Origin: Prorocentrum cordatum
Lineage: Eukaryota > Sar > Dinophyceae > Prorocentrales > Prorocentraceae
Assembly: GCA_963575745.1 (NCBI GenBank)
Contig: CAUYUJ010015009.1
Coordinates: 1 to 64,000, forward strand
Direction of reading: 5' to 3'
DNA: 64,000 nucleotides
Shown here piece after piece: positions 53,575-64,000 of this stretch. Every line of letters begins with the position of its first letter. Within the stretch, counting starts at the first letter, position 1. Under the pieces are notes generated by a model that had not been told where the DNA came from, searched no databases, and worked only from the letters and a program-made list of their open reading frames with translations. The translations under genes were made by a program, and so were the position numbers.

Positions 53575-54300
53575 CTATTTGGTTACTAGTTTGTCCAAAT
53601 ACGGATGGTCTGGTACTGACAAACGAATTACTGCAATGGGGGTCGAACACATGGGCGTCACAAAGAATCCCTTGCGGCATGGAAGCAAATCCTAACGGAA
53701 GCTGTGAATTTCTAGCCAGGGCACGGCAGCTCAATAGGACCCACATCCCCGTTCCCCCTAACGACTTCAGGCGGATAAAATTAGTGGCACTGTGTCTCAA
53801 TGTCGCTCGAGGGTTACCACTTTCCTGTGGCGTTACTGTGGTGCCACCGATATCTGGGAATGGGCATGCACGATCTGGCGCGAGCAACAGAGGGGAAGGG
53901 TTGCTCCAACAAGCCGAACGGGATAGTAACACAGCATACAACGAACTTATTACTAGTTGGCTGGGCTCTCTCCAATGCCTCGGGGTGGAGGTGTACGGCA
54001 AATGGGGTGCACAAACACTCGCATTGCTACCACTCTTGACCAAAGAGAAATCACGGGGAGCACATCCTTGCGTAGGGAAGGGCGCAGCATTGAGCTTACA
54101 ACATAGGTGGTGGGGGCTCGTAGGTACAGCTGTGCAGCGATGCGTCGCGAAATCAGTTCTCACTGAGCTCGGGGACTCGCCGCGGACCCAAGCCGAACCG
54201 GTGTGCGCTCTGGCAGACCTGCCAGCAGTGCGGCAGTGTGGCCCTCCCCTTTTCTCTCCTCCTCCTCCTCCTCCTCCTGCGCTGCTTAGCCCGCAAGCTG
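53575..54300 (+). pseudogene. second copy of the R2-like C-terminal endonuclease domain, decayed
   Basis: One open frame aligns end to end with 25850-26400: RTHIPVPPNDFRRIKLVALC against NTHIPTSSNDLRRLDLVVPG, RGLPLSCGVTVVPPISGNG against RGLPLFCDVTVVSPISGTG, LGSLQCLGVEVYGKWG against the same with R for K, and LSLQHRWWGLVGTAVQRCVA against LGLLHRWWGMLGMAVQRSVA. Both candidate catalytic Asp residues are changed (to Lys and Gly). The RT part is absent, so this is a 5'-truncated copy, which is usual for target-primed reverse transcription. A CTC tract and GCTGCTTAGC follow, as behind the first copy. Confidence 0.7.
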
Positions 54301-54498
54301 CGCTCCGCCGCGTTTCACAAATGCTAAATTTTCTGCCATGGCCTTTGCAATCGTCGCTTCGTGTCCGATGCTGATAGAAACGACTTCGTGGAACCCGTGG
54401 TGGCCAATGCCATTGTCCAGAAAGGATCGACCTTGCGTTACATGGCCAACCTCGTCGTGCGCTTCACATTCTAGGCCTAGGTAGCCCGGCGACCCCAA
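54301..54498. other. 3' flank of the truncated copy
   Basis: Non-coding. 54301-54330 still resembles the first copy's trailer (GTTTCAC). Confidence 0.4.
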
Positions 54499-55560
54499 AT
54501 CCCACCAGCCCCATGGGCGACAGGTGGCCTAAGGAGTGTCTCTTTCCTCTTCCACGACCCCTCCTCCCCTCGGGGAGGGGAACCCTCTCCCTTCTCCGTG
54601 TTTTTTTTTGGGGGGGGGGGCCCGATGTGTCAGAGGGTCCTTTTCGGCCCCTGGGAAGGTCACTTTTTGACGCTCCTCACGAGGATCGCCCCTCTTTTGA
54701 CCGACCGCCTCCAAGATGCCCCCTAGAACCCCCCCCCAGGGCTCCCAAAAGGCCACCAAGAGCGCTCCAAGAGGCACCCGAGAGGCACCCAGGAGGCCCC
54801 CGAGCGGCCTCAGAGAGCCCAAGATGACCACCAAGATGGATTGCCCAAGCTGGCTCCCAAGATGCTTCAAGACCTTTCCAAGACGGCTCGATATGGCCAC
54901 GGAGCCCCCCAGGAGGCCGACAAGAGGCCAACATCCTTCAAACACCTAAAGAGCATCAATGGAATTCACCTTCTCGCCTTTTCGTTTTCGATGGCCGTCC
55001 GAGGCCCCAAGATGGCTCCAAGACGGCACAAGACGGCCCCAAGAGAGGCACAAGAGAGCCCAAGGACGGCTCCCAGAGCGCCCGAGGGGCCCAAGAGGCG
55101 ATTTATGGGGCCCTCGAGGGGCGATGCTATTCCCACCAGCCCTGGGCGACAGGTCTAACGAGGGTCTCTCTTCTCTTCCACGACCCCACTTCCCTTCGGG
55201 GAGGGGAACCCTCTCCTTCTCCCCTCCCTTCTTTTTTTTTGGGGGGGGGGGGGGTCGATGTGTCAGAGGGTTTTTTTTTCGGCCCCAGGGAGGGTCACTT
55301 TTTGACGCTCCCCCCGAGGATCGAGGTCCCCGAGGGGGGGAGCTACATTCAGGACCCCCCTCTTTTGACCGACCGCCTCCAAGATGGCGTGAGGCCCCCA
55401 AAACGGCTTCAAGAGCGCCCCGAAAAGGCCCCCAAAAGGCCTTCGAGGCACCCGAAAAAAGACACCCAGGAGTGCCCCTAGCGGCCTCAGAAAGCCCATG
55501 ATGATTTCCAAGATGGCTCAAGATAGCCCAAGCTGGCTTCCAAAATGACCAAGAGGTCCC
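54499..55560. repeat. 630-bp unit, one and two-thirds copies
   Basis: 54499-55129 and 55130-55560 are colinear: CCCACCAGCCC..GGGCGACAGG, CTTCCACGACCCC, GGGGAGGGGAACCCTCTCC, a G run, CGATGTGTCAGAGGGT, GGTCACTTTTTGACGCTCC and CTCTTTTGACCGACCGCCTC (about 85-90 percent identity). The second halves consist of 'CCCAAGATGGC' motifs, the reverse complement of the 'GCCATCTTGGG' composition at 45.9-49.5 kb. Confidence 0.85.
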
Positions 55561-55790
55561 AAGATATTCCTCCCCACCTTTCCTCCTCGTCGTCCTCCTC
55601 GTTCTCATCCTCCCCCTCGTCTTCGTCTTCGTCCTCTTCCTCCCCCTTCCCTTCCTTCTGCTCCTCCTCACTCTCTTAGTCCTCGTCCTCCTCATCGTCG
55701 TCCTCCTTCTCCTCGTCTTGCTCCTCTTGCCTCCTCCTCCTCCTCCTCCTCCTCCTTCGCTTCCTCCTTTCCCCCCCCCCATGCGGGCCT
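55561..55790. repeat. CTC/TCC pyrimidine tract
   Basis: TCCTCCTCGTCGTCC and CTCCTCCTCC iterations ending in a C run. Arg/Lys-repeat frames on the minus strand are shadows. Confidence 0.7.
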
Positions 55791-56002
55791 GGACGTGGCC
55801 CCGGCGCGCTGTCCAGGCTGGCCTCCCCCGCTGTTTGACTATGCGTGTCCTTTCCTCTCTCTCTCTCTCTGTCTTCCTCATTCCCCGTCAGCTCTCAGGG
55901 GCATCGTTCCTGGATGGGATGGCGGGGATTTCTTGTTGTCCGCGAGCGATGCGGAGCAACCGCGCACCGTCAAAGTGCGAAGCAACAGCGCCACGATCTA
56001 AA

Positions 56003-56690
56003 TTAGTCACCAAACGCGCAGGAGCGAACTACGCTGCGACTCAGAAGGCGAAGAGGGCGCTGAGGATCAGGTCCACGTGGGAAGCCAATGCCGACAAAGA
56101 AGACCAGGAGGTGCACCAGGTCCGCGTGCAGCGCCAAAATGGCGAAATAGGTTGAGCTCTGGTTCCCGAAGACCACCGCCGCGTAGTCGAAGGGGGCGAT
56201 GACCGCCGTCACGTAGTCGAAGAGGGTGAACCGTGTAGGCACTCAATGGAAGACTCCGGGTCGCTGAAGGGGGGCCGTGAGACCGCGAGCGCGATGATAA
56301 CGGGCGTCCGTGCGAGAGGGGGGCGCGACGGCGGGGGCCGCGGCGATGGAGCAAGGGCGGCGCCGAGCAGGGCGCCGACAACGGGGCGGCGAAACGCCAG
56401 GAACCATGCCCGACGTGAAGCGACGTCGCCGATCTCGTGGAGGAGGGCGCCCGGGCCGGCGCGGGGGAGGGCAAAGTGTCCGTCGACCCCGAACAGGCGG
56501 GGGCGGTGGGCTTGCGGAGGTACTTTTTTGTTCGCAACCGCAAGCGGGGGGGCCGCGCGGCGTCGTAGAATCGTGCGAAGGCCTAAAATACGGCCAGGAT
56601 CGAGGCCAATCACGACAACAGGCGAGCGGCCGATAAATGCAAGCGAGGCGGCGGGCAGCCAGCCAAGAGTGGCGACCTAAATAATGCAGG
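56003..56690 (-). CDS. candidate membrane-protein fragment, unassigned
   Basis: Minus-strand pieces in two frames. About 56690-56209: LGWLPAASLAFIGRSPVVVI, GRILGLRTILRRRAAPPLAV, WFLAFRRPVVGALLGAALAP and TPVIIALAVSRPPFSDPESS. About 56240-56060, another frame: RFTLFDYVTAVIAPFDYAAV and TYFAILALHADLVHLLVFFV. The alternative reading HVDLILSALFAF with a stop near 56046 may be the true end. Hydrophobic 18-20 residue stretches alternate with charged loops, suggesting a polytopic membrane protein. No family is recognised. A frame change near 56225 is an intron or decay. Confidence 0.3.
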
Positions 56691-57179
56691 GCCAGAACCG
56701 TAGCGCAGGCAGCGAACGGGCGGCGAAAATGACAGTTACGCACCTGGCCTCAAACGCCGCTCAGAAGTCGGGGACACCTGAATCCAAACCCAAGTGTGAC
56801 ATCGACATCCACGACGAACCTCACCATGTCTACGACATTGCGCGTGCCGGATGTGTGCCAAAACAACGCCGCGGTCGTCAAAACTATACTGCGAGACCAC
56901 ACCGCGTAGGCGGGCGACCTCCGAAGAAGTGCCACCAGACCTCTGCGTCCGAAGAATCCTGATCGATGAGGCGTGCCGTCGCAGGAGCATCTGCCAATGA
57001 GAGTCCCATGTGCTCCCGTCACTGAAGCCAAGGCCACGCAGTGCGGACGCAGCGAACGGCCGAAGGAGCAGGCTGGTGGGGGTACTTTTCAGTCAGCGGT
57101 TGCGGGCGAGCGCGCCGGCGGCGAGTCAAGTCAAAGCGGGCTACGCAGAGACTCATTAGGCAGAGGAAGCGCGAGATAA

Positions 57180-57956
57180 TTAGGCAGAGGCGACGCGCAA
57201 CGCAACGGCTGCGCGCCGGCCGAGGCCTCGCACAGCGGCCCAACGGCAGGTGGATGGCTGGAGGGACTGGAACAGAGTGGAACTGCCAGCGTGCAAAGAA
57301 GCAAGTCCGTCGGAGGTGCCAAAAGTCGGAATATCAACGTCGGCCAGGGACAGCTCCGAGAGAGAAAGCATGGTGCCGTACCTCAGGCGACTGCGTGGGC
57401 ACCAGCGTGGCCGTGGCCAACGAACCGCCGGTCGAGGTAGGAATGGGAAATGCAAAGGCGAGGCCCCGGGCGTCGGCGTGAGCGCGAGAATCAGAGTGGT
57501 CCAGAGGCGAGCGCATTGCAGGCTGCAGCTCCCAGGGTGGCGGAAGCCGAGAGGCCCCGAGGCAGCGGTGCGCGCGCGTGCGGGAAGCGGCATAACCGCG
57601 ACGCGGTCAAAATGGTGCGGGTCACCACGTACCGGTGCGTGAAATGGTGTCAGGCTGACCCGGCACGGGCCCGAATGGGCACCGCGCACAGGGCTGACAC
57701 ACAAAATGATGACAAGCGGAAGGGCACCTCGGGCAAGCCGAAGCAGGTGCCGAGGGAACCAACCGCACGTGCCCGCGAATGCTGGACAAAGCGATGCCGG
57801 GACGGCCGCTAGTCCAGAGAGAGGAACCGCAATATGCGCGGCAAGGCCGAGAGTCGGAGCGGTGGAGGGGCGGCGCCACCGCGCGACGAGGCCAGGGGAG
57901 GAACCGCGAGTTGCGCGGCATGGCAGAGGCCGGGGCGGCGGGAGAACAGCCGCCAC
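57180..57956 (-). CDS. long minus-strand ORF, doubtful
   Basis: 258 codons, mostly Arg/Pro/Leu-rich and overlapped by open plus-strand frames. One stretch (TMLSLSELSLADVDIPTFGT, about 57374-57315) looks protein-like. No domain recognised, and the start is not ATG-anchored in a good context. Kept only because it is among the longest frames in this interval. Confidence 0.15.
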   Translation of the reverse strand: MAAVLPPPRPLPCRATRGSSPGLVARWRRPSTAPTLGLAAHIAVPLSGLAAVPASLCPAFAGTCGWFPRHLLRLARGALPLVIILCVSPVRGAHSGPCRVSLTPFHAPVRGDPHHFDRVAVMPLPARARTAASGPLGFRHPGSCSLQCARLWTTLILALTPTPGASPLHFPFLPRPAVRWPRPRWCPRSRLRYGTMLSLSELSLADVDIPTFGTSDGLASLHAGSSTLFQSLQPSTCRWAAVRGLGRRAAVALRVASA

Positions 57957-58504
57957 CCGGCGAGAGGGCCGGGGCCAAGCGCCGCGGGGGGGGGCACCCC
58001 GACCCGGCGGGCCGCCCGGTGGCGCGGGAGACGCGCCCCAGGGGTGAGAACAGCTACAGCAGGCCGGAGGCCGGTATTGGACATGTGGGTCGCGGCCCCA
58101 TCAGCAGTCCGTGAGTCAGTATTGCCAGCGAAGCCCCACAGCCCAAGCCCCAAGGGCGTGGAGCGGTGGGGGCTGGGCAGGAGAAGCACCAGGGACGGAG
58201 CTCTGCCTGTGCGACAGGCGGCCACCGCGGGAGTGCGGTGACACGCCAGGGGTGAAACGAAGGAGAGACAGGTGGAACACAGCCCCGTTGTGGCCCGCGA
58301 GTCACCGAAGTCAGCAGGCCCGGGGCCCGAGCCCGGAGGGGCGGAACGACGGGGGCTGGGCAGGGAGTGGCCCCAGGGAGGGGGCGCTGCCTGCAAGCTG
58401 GGCTGCGGCTGCAGCGGGCGCTGCGTGTGCCAGGCCCAGGGAGGTGAACGCGAGGACCGATGTCGGGGCCCATCGCTAAGCCCCTGTCAAAGACGTGTCG
58501 GGGG

Positions 58505-59137
58505 TCAAGCCAGGGAGGGCGAGTGACCGCGGCGCGCTATGTCAGTGAAGCTCCGAATCAAGCGGCCTAGCGGGCCCCAGTCTACAGACAGCGATCATGG
58601 CGAACCACGTTCCGGCATGGCCTAACGGGCCTTTTACCTGGAGAGCCGGGGGCAAAGCCCCGGCGAACCCCTTGGGCCTGAGGTCAGCACGTCTGCGGAG
58701 GAAAATGGCGGTAGGCTGTCCACTGGGGCGTCGGGTGGGCGTCGGGTCGGGCGTGCATGGGCGAGCGAGGACTGGCGTCGGAGGTCCTCGCCGAGCCCGC
58801 AGCAGCCACGGGTCGGGCGTCGAGCCAGGGAAGTAAGCGACCGCAGCGAGCTGTAGGAGGGAGGCGCCGAAACCATTGGCCGAACGGGCCCTATTTTACG
58901 GACGGCGATAACAGCGAAACCCGTCCCGTCGTGGCCTACCGGGCCCTATTTTAGCTGGAGAAACGGGGGCACAGCCCCAGTGAGTCCATCCGGCCGGGGC
59001 CATTGCAACGGGAGAGGAAGGGGGAGGTAGGCTGTCCACTGGGGCGTCAGGTCGGCGTCTGGTCGGGAGTGGCGGGGCAGGCGCGGTTGGGTACCTGGGA
59101 GCGGAGTCAACGCAGCCGCGGACGGTCGCGTGGTCGG
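58505..59137. repeat. tandem duplication, about 310-bp unit
   Basis: 58505-58815 and 58817-59137 share AGCCAGGGA, GCGA.CGCGGCGAGCT, AACGGGCC.TTTTACCTGGAG, GGGGGCA.AGCCCC and GGTAGGCTGTCCACTGGGGCGTC in order. Weaker similarity with the same motifs (GGGGGCTGGGCAGG, ACGCCAGGGGTGA) occurs at 58155-58460. Non-coding. Confidence 0.75.
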
Positions 59138-59174
59138 AATGGGGTCGGCTGGTGCACAGCGGGAGTGTGGAGCC

Positions 59175-61823
59175 CTATGGCCATGTGCGGGGGCGCTTGT
59201 CTCCCCGCCCGTCGCCGCTACTGTCTCCACCGCGTTTGCCTGCTGCCTGCAAGCTGTCGGCGTCCCAGCCCTGCCCCCATGTCCATGAGGCCCAGACCCA
59301 GGGTTGGCGGGAGCTGGTGGCGTGTCCCCTGTGTTGCTGGGAGCTGGTGCCCTGCTGTCCAGACCACTTGTCGCACTCGCGGTCCCAATTGGCCTGTAGC
59401 TCGTGCTTGCGATCCATCGCGTATGCGTCGTACCCACAGCGCTTCCAGGCGTCGAGGAAAGCGCGGCACGTGCTCTCGGGATTGAGGGCGGGGTCACTCT
59501 TTGGGCCGTTGGGAGCGGGGTGTTTCCGAGTGTAGGCGTGCCAAATGCTGCTGAATACCCTCCAAGGGTCTTTTGAAGCCGGGGGATCTTGAATGCAGGT
59601 GGCTCCGCGTGCTTGTCGAGATCGACGTTGGCCAGCCGCTCCTTGGACGTGGGGCCCCCCCCCCGGCGGGGTCGAGAGGCCCATCGAACGCCCGCTTGGG
59701 GCCCAACTCGCGGGGGTTAGCGAGCGGAGGTTATGCGTTGGCAGGGAAGGGGGGCGGCCTGGGGGGCTGGGGCGGGCGTGCTGGAGCTGCCTGTCTGCGG
59801 GCAACGGTCGCGCCACCCCGGGGGAGGGCGAGCGGCTGGGGCGCTGTCGTCCGCCGGTTTGTGTGCTGGTGAAGGAGGCCGCGGCGGGAGGTCTTGTTCC
59901 GACGCGGGCAGTGGGCTGGCGCTGGCCACCCCTCTCGGCTGGCGTCGCTCTGGCGGTCCCTCGCTGAGGCGCCTGGCGTCGCTGAGCGCCCCCAGCGGGT
60001 CATAGGGGGGACTGCCTCCAACTTCTGCGTCGGCTGCTCCGGGAGAAATTGAACGCGGGGAACCATCGGGCCCGGTCGCGCCGTCCGGCGTGCGACCAGG
60101 GGGGGGCGTAGGAGACGGGGGGGCGGCGTCACCTGTCCTCATCGTAGTCAATCTCGTCAACCACCGCCTTGGCGGTGGGTGCTGGGCTCGTTGGTGATCA
60201 AGCCTCTTCGCTCGGGGAAAAAGGGGCCTGTCGCGTCGGGGCCTGTCGCCGGGGCGATGCGGTCCGCCCGGGGCGCTGACAGCCAGCTGTCACTGCTGAC
60301 TGGGACGGGCCTGGGGGCAGCAGCCGCTGGGGGAACGACGCGCGCCGATTCCGCAGTGCGCCCAGGGTCCAGCTGCAGCCGGGCGAGCGTGGAACCCCCT
60401 GGCGGGGCGTCGGCGTCGCGAGCGTGGGCCGCGGGATCCTGCCCCGCCAAGGTAGCGATGGAGGAGGTAGCGAGAGTGCTGGCGTCCAGGCTGGCGATGA
60501 AACCCGCGAGGACATTGAGGTCGTGGCGGAAGGGGGTCCTGCCCCCGGGCGGGGGCGGTACTCCGGAGGAAAGTCGCCCGCGAATGTTGGTGAGTGGGGC
60601 TGTGTAACAGATGCCCGACTACCCTGGCCGCGGCCCATCGTTTGCCTTCCCAGGGGGCTCCAGCGGGGAGCCCCCCTTCGGGGATCTCGGGGCCATGCGC
60701 CTTGCGCAGGAAAGGAGCCAGCTGGCGAGCCGTCCACGAGATTTTCTGATCGTTTGGGGCGGGGATGTCGGCGCCGTACCTGGGAGAAGCCTATCCATTT
60801 GTCATCCAGCGTGGGGTGGTGGTCCCGCAAGAAAGCGTCCGGGGTGTGCGGGGCTTTCTTCTGCTTGTTGCGACGCCCGTGCCTGATTGCGCTCCCTTCC
60901 GAGGTGGATAGGGCTGCTGCGCTACTGCGGCCTACCTTGGGGGCCCCCGGGGGGCGTGGCTCTGGGGGAAGGGCGAGGATCTCGTCAACAGTGCGCTGGT
61001 TCGAGCTGCCCCGAGGTCCATCGACGTTGTTCCCTGCCTTGCTCTGCTGCGTGCCCTCGGGGGGGCTGCGGGCGTAAGGGTCGTAGGCCTTCGCGTCTGC
61101 GGACGCTGGCGTGAAGGGGGGTTGACAGGTCTGGAGCAGCTTCGCTGGGGCCCACGTGCGTTGCCTGACGAGGGCGGGCCGTCGGCTGCCGCGGGATGAC
61201 TTCGCCGGAGTCGCGGTCCACGATGTGGTCCAGGGTTGCGGGGGCGACGTTCTAGATGTACAACCTACGGCAGCACCATGTGGCGTTCCATTTGCGCTGG
61301 ATCCACGAGTGAAGCCACTGGTCCCAGCCGGGGAGACCTGTTTGTCCCGGGCCCGCGGCGTCGGGCTCAGCCTTCCAGAGGAATCAGCCGAGCGCTGGCG
61401 TGTTAACCTTCCAGACCAGCAGGGGGCCGGAAGGAGGGCGCGTGTCGCACTTGGCGGAGTAGGTGCCGAGGCGTCGCTGCCGAACCGCCCGTCCGTGACC
61501 CTGGTGGCAGGGATCGCGGCGTTCGCGGCCCAGGGGACGCGTGGCCAGGCTGGAGTCATAAGGAGGTCGCTCAGACGCCTGGCCACCCCACCGGTGGGGG
61601 CGCGCCAGTATCCCAAGGGCCCCGGGCAGGGGGGTGTTGGGAGGGGGTGGGCGACCAGGTCCTTGTCGTGTCCGTTCCGCCGCGCTGTGTCGTCGGACAC
61701 TTTGGCTGCGACGGTCGCCCCTGTAGGGCTTGGGATGCGCTGGATGTTGAGATGTGCTGCCCAGCAGTTCTCGCGTGACCACCTGGGGTTCTCCCCGTCC
61801 AGGTAGGCCTGCGGCCTATTGCT
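59175..61823 (-). pseudogene. minus-strand coding-looking region downstream of the helicase fragment
   Basis: Successive pieces in different frames: TLDHIVDRDSGEVIPRQPTA (about 61235-61175), TVDEILALPPEPRPPGAPKV and DAFLRDHHPTLDDKWIGFSQ (about 60990-60760), APTAKAVVDEIDYDEDR (about 60185-60138), a Pro-rich segment (60160-59720), and PWRVFSSIWHAYTRKHPAPN to LDAWKRCGYDAYAMDRKHEL with a basic DKRPR end at 59175. They share strand, codon flavour and hydrophilic make-up, so they may be exons or decayed parts of the gene that starts beyond 64000. GACAG|GTGACG at about 60140 would suit an intron border. No domain recognised. Confidence 0.3.
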
Positions 61824-64000
61824 CTATTGCTGGCCAGGAGGAAGGTCTCTGACTGAGTCGTCCTCCCATGCGCCGTCGGTGGACCGCATCTGGTAAGTAT
61901 GGCGCCGGTCGCAGGTGAAATGAACACTCTTCTGGTCGCAAAGTAGCCTTTCGTCAGTGATGGTGGGGGGGTTCAGCGTCGTGCCAGGCGCGGGGGCGGG
62001 GTGGGTGGGAGAAGACAGATCGGCTTTGGAGAGGGCGGTGCCCCCCCCGGCGTACTCGATGGCAGCGTCAGCCGCGCTCTCTCCCAGGCCCGCGTCAGAC
62101 CCGGCCAGGGAAGTGTGGAGGGCGCAGATTGAGCGCTTGAAGCTGGCGAGGGGGACGAGGTGAGCGGAGGGGGCATTGGCGTCTAGAAGCAGCATCGGGG
62201 CTTTGAGCTTGAAGTCGGCTATTTCCATGCCCCTCCAGTTCTGGGGGCGCCCCGCCTTTTTGGCTACATCGTGGTGGTGGGCGCTCGTCACCAGCTTGGA
62301 GACTTGTGAGAGTGCGTCTTCGATCCTCCCGTGCAGGTCGGTGAGGTCGTCCACCTTGAGACTCCATGCTGCTGCGAACTTCTGACGGAACTCAATATGG
62401 GCGTCTGCCAGGGTACGCATAGGCCGAGTACTGCATCGATGACATCTCCTGCGCCCTCGGCGATTGCGAAGGGCCAGAGGGAAGTCCTGGGCTCCCTTAT
62501 CATGAGCATCATGGCGACCAGTAGGGCGCGGGCCTTCCGCGTGTCGAGGGGCGACCGTCGGTGTCTCTGAATCGGTCGCGCAGCTGGGGGTCGTTGGGGG
62601 GGGGGCGCCAGGGTGTCCATGCCGGGGCGTGGCCTGTGGCGACGACGCTTGCTGGTGGACGTGCTCCATGCCTGCGGGACTTGTCTGAAGAGCCCTTTGG
62701 GTGTGCATTGTCGACCGGGCCCGCGATGCCCTTTCGACGCTGGGTGTGGTGGGAGGGAGTCGGATTTAAGAGTGAGTGCGTTGTCCTCCCAGGGGGTGCC
62801 CAAGCCCAGTGCCCGCACCAGGCAGGCCCAACACATGTTGTAGACCAGGTTACTGGCGTCCAAGCCGATGGCCATGTCGTAGAGGAAGCTGAGGTGGGAC
62901 CAGGCTTTCGGGTCGAGTCTGCCTGGGTCCCTGGGGGTATCCGCCAGGGAGAACTCGTGGGGATGGAGCTCGGAGACTAAGTAGAGGACCACGGCGAACG
63001 CGGGTGCCGAGAGGACGTTGTTCATGGCGTCCAGAATGGATCGCCCCAGGGCACCCCAATTGAACTCTGGCTCGAGTGGTGCCTCGACCCTGCCTGCAAA
63101 GCTGTTGGCCAGGGACTCGCGGGCGCGCTTGATGGCCGCGTCCATCTCCTTCGTGGAGTCGTCGTCGTCTGCGCTGCCCGATCGACCAGGAGGCAGGGGT
63201 GGTGACCCAGCCTGCGAGGTCGTGGACTGGGTCGAACCCTTTGTCCAGCTCCCGGAAGACGCGGATGCCTGGGGAGCGGTTCTCCTTGAACGTGATCCAG
63301 AGGTTGGCGAGCCTCCCGCACTCAGAGAGAACCCGTAGTCTCGACGAGGTGGCGTTTGCGAACATTCGTCCGTCCCCGATTACGATGGCGAAACGGGTGG
63401 CCCTGGTGGTCGCGACGTTGACACGATTGGCGTCGTCGATGAAGCCCCTGTTGTGGCTTCCGTTAGACATGGTGGTGAGGAAGATCACTATGTCGGCCTC
63501 GCCGCCCTGGCTTGAATCAATCGTGGCGAGCTTGAGGGTGCCCTTCCGGAGGTGTTGGTGGGCGATGCGTCGAATTCCGGGGAAGTTCAGGCTGATTCTG
63601 GTGCGGTCGCAGTCGTGCTGTTCGAAGACCTGCTGCTGGCCGAAGGTGTCGACGTGCCGCTCCTCAAGCTCGCTCGACCCAGCGCTTGGTGCCGGGGAGC
63701 GGCTGCGTTTGCGTCCCTCTTCTTGTCCCTCTTCTCCCTTGCGCTTGCCGCCTTTGCTCTTGCCTTTTCCACCGCGGGCGTGCCGAATGACGCCTGTAAT
63801 GTTGCCTGGGCCCTGAGGCCAGTCGTCCTCCAAGATCGCTGTCTGCAGATGGTGCCCGACGACCAGGCGCGCGGACCCCCCCTGGTCCCTGGCGGGTATG
63901 AGGGCACGTGCGATGTCCACTGCCAGGGCTGCTTCCGGGAGGCTCGCGTAGCCGGCGTGAATCCTGGACGTGACCTCCAGGGGGGGGGGGGGTGCGGGGG
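61824..64000 (-). pseudogene. SF1 helicase-like gene, C-terminal part, runs off the right edge
   Basis: From the window edge to about 63165 one frame reads SRIHAGYASLPEAALAVDIA, a Lys/Gly-rich insert with a KRKGEEGQEEGRKRSRS basic stretch, then TIDSSQGGEADIVIFLTTMS (motif V, about 63528-63470) and NRVNVATTRATRFAIVIGDG (motif VI, about 63430-63372). These are the signature blocks of UPF1/DNA2/NAM7-type SF1B helicases. Near 63165 the coding trace shifts: IKRARESLANSFAGRVEAPL, FNWGALGRSILDAMNNVLSA, YNMCWACLVRALGLG, AEGAGDVIDAVLGL to about 62430. It shifts again to RTLADAHIEFRQKFAAAWSL and ends at TGA 61824. Either introns or indels explain the shifts. ATP-binding motifs I-III lie outside the window. 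Confidence 0.55.

Noticed and set aside
53195-54163. 322-codon minus-strand ORF as a gene
   Set aside because: It is antisense to the decayed endonuclease-like domain, whose plus-strand reading aligns with 25850-26400.

Overview
This is 64 kb of nuclear DNA from a dinoflagellate. The deciding evidence is at 5682-5703: an exact copy of the dinoflagellate spliced leader (core CCGTAGCCATTTTGGCTC), followed directly by a decayed second copy. GC-rich DNA, very low gene density, huge simple-sequence tracts, many minisatellites and a crowd of decayed retroelements fit the same group. The style of the 'TCTTGGGCCGTCTTGGG' repeats recalls Prorocentrum, but that is only an impression. No rRNA, tRNA, CRISPR or bacterial-type operon was seen. 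No host gene in the window is demonstrably intact.

Layout. 1-5.7 kb: intergenic DNA with a small inverted-repeat element, a hairpin-bearing duplication and GAG-rich tracts. 5.68-12.2 kb (+): a LINE with relict spliced leaders, a zinc-finger ORF1, and ORF2 (AP-like endonuclease, reverse transcriptase with YIDD, zinc knuckle, RNase H), all frameshifted. 12.7-14.2 kb: purine and pyrimidine tracts and a 149-bp poly(A). 14.9-19.5 kb: three minisatellites, a TTAA-flanked miniature inverted-repeat element with a second partial copy, and a decayed zinc-finger ORF1 relative. 20.1-26.5 kb (+): the best preserved element, with a long reverse transcriptase ORF (YLDD), an N-terminal NPGP motif, and a C-terminal restriction-endonuclease-like domain separated from it by two in-frame stops. 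A decayed copy of that C-terminal domain lies at 53.6-54.3 kb. 26.5-29.2 kb: AT-richer intergenic DNA. 29.4-33.0 kb (+): a second, unrelated LINE (endonuclease plus RT, active site lost).

33-40 kb: GC-rich DNA with short coding-looking islands between (TCC)n/(GGA)n tracts. 40.3-45.0 kb (+): a decayed element in the order Gag-like, RT, RNase H, tyrosine recombinase, which is the DIRS-type architecture; a 190-bp (GA)n run lies exactly between RT and RNase H. 45.5-50.1 kb: several non-coding repeat families, three related hairpins and TA tracts. 50.1-53.6 kb: AT-richer intergenic DNA with small arrays. 54.5-55.6 kb: a 630-bp duplication of the 'CTTGGG' family in the opposite orientation. 55.8-64 kb: mostly minus-strand coding-looking DNA, including the motif V-VI end of a UPF1/DNA2-type SF1 helicase at the right edge, in several frames (introns or decay).

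The genes do not form a pathway. The common theme is retrotransposition: LINE, R2-like and DIRS-like machinery of at least four lineages, at least one of which was transcribed, trans-spliced and copied back into the genome. Alignments to named families come from motif recognition by eye; no search was run.
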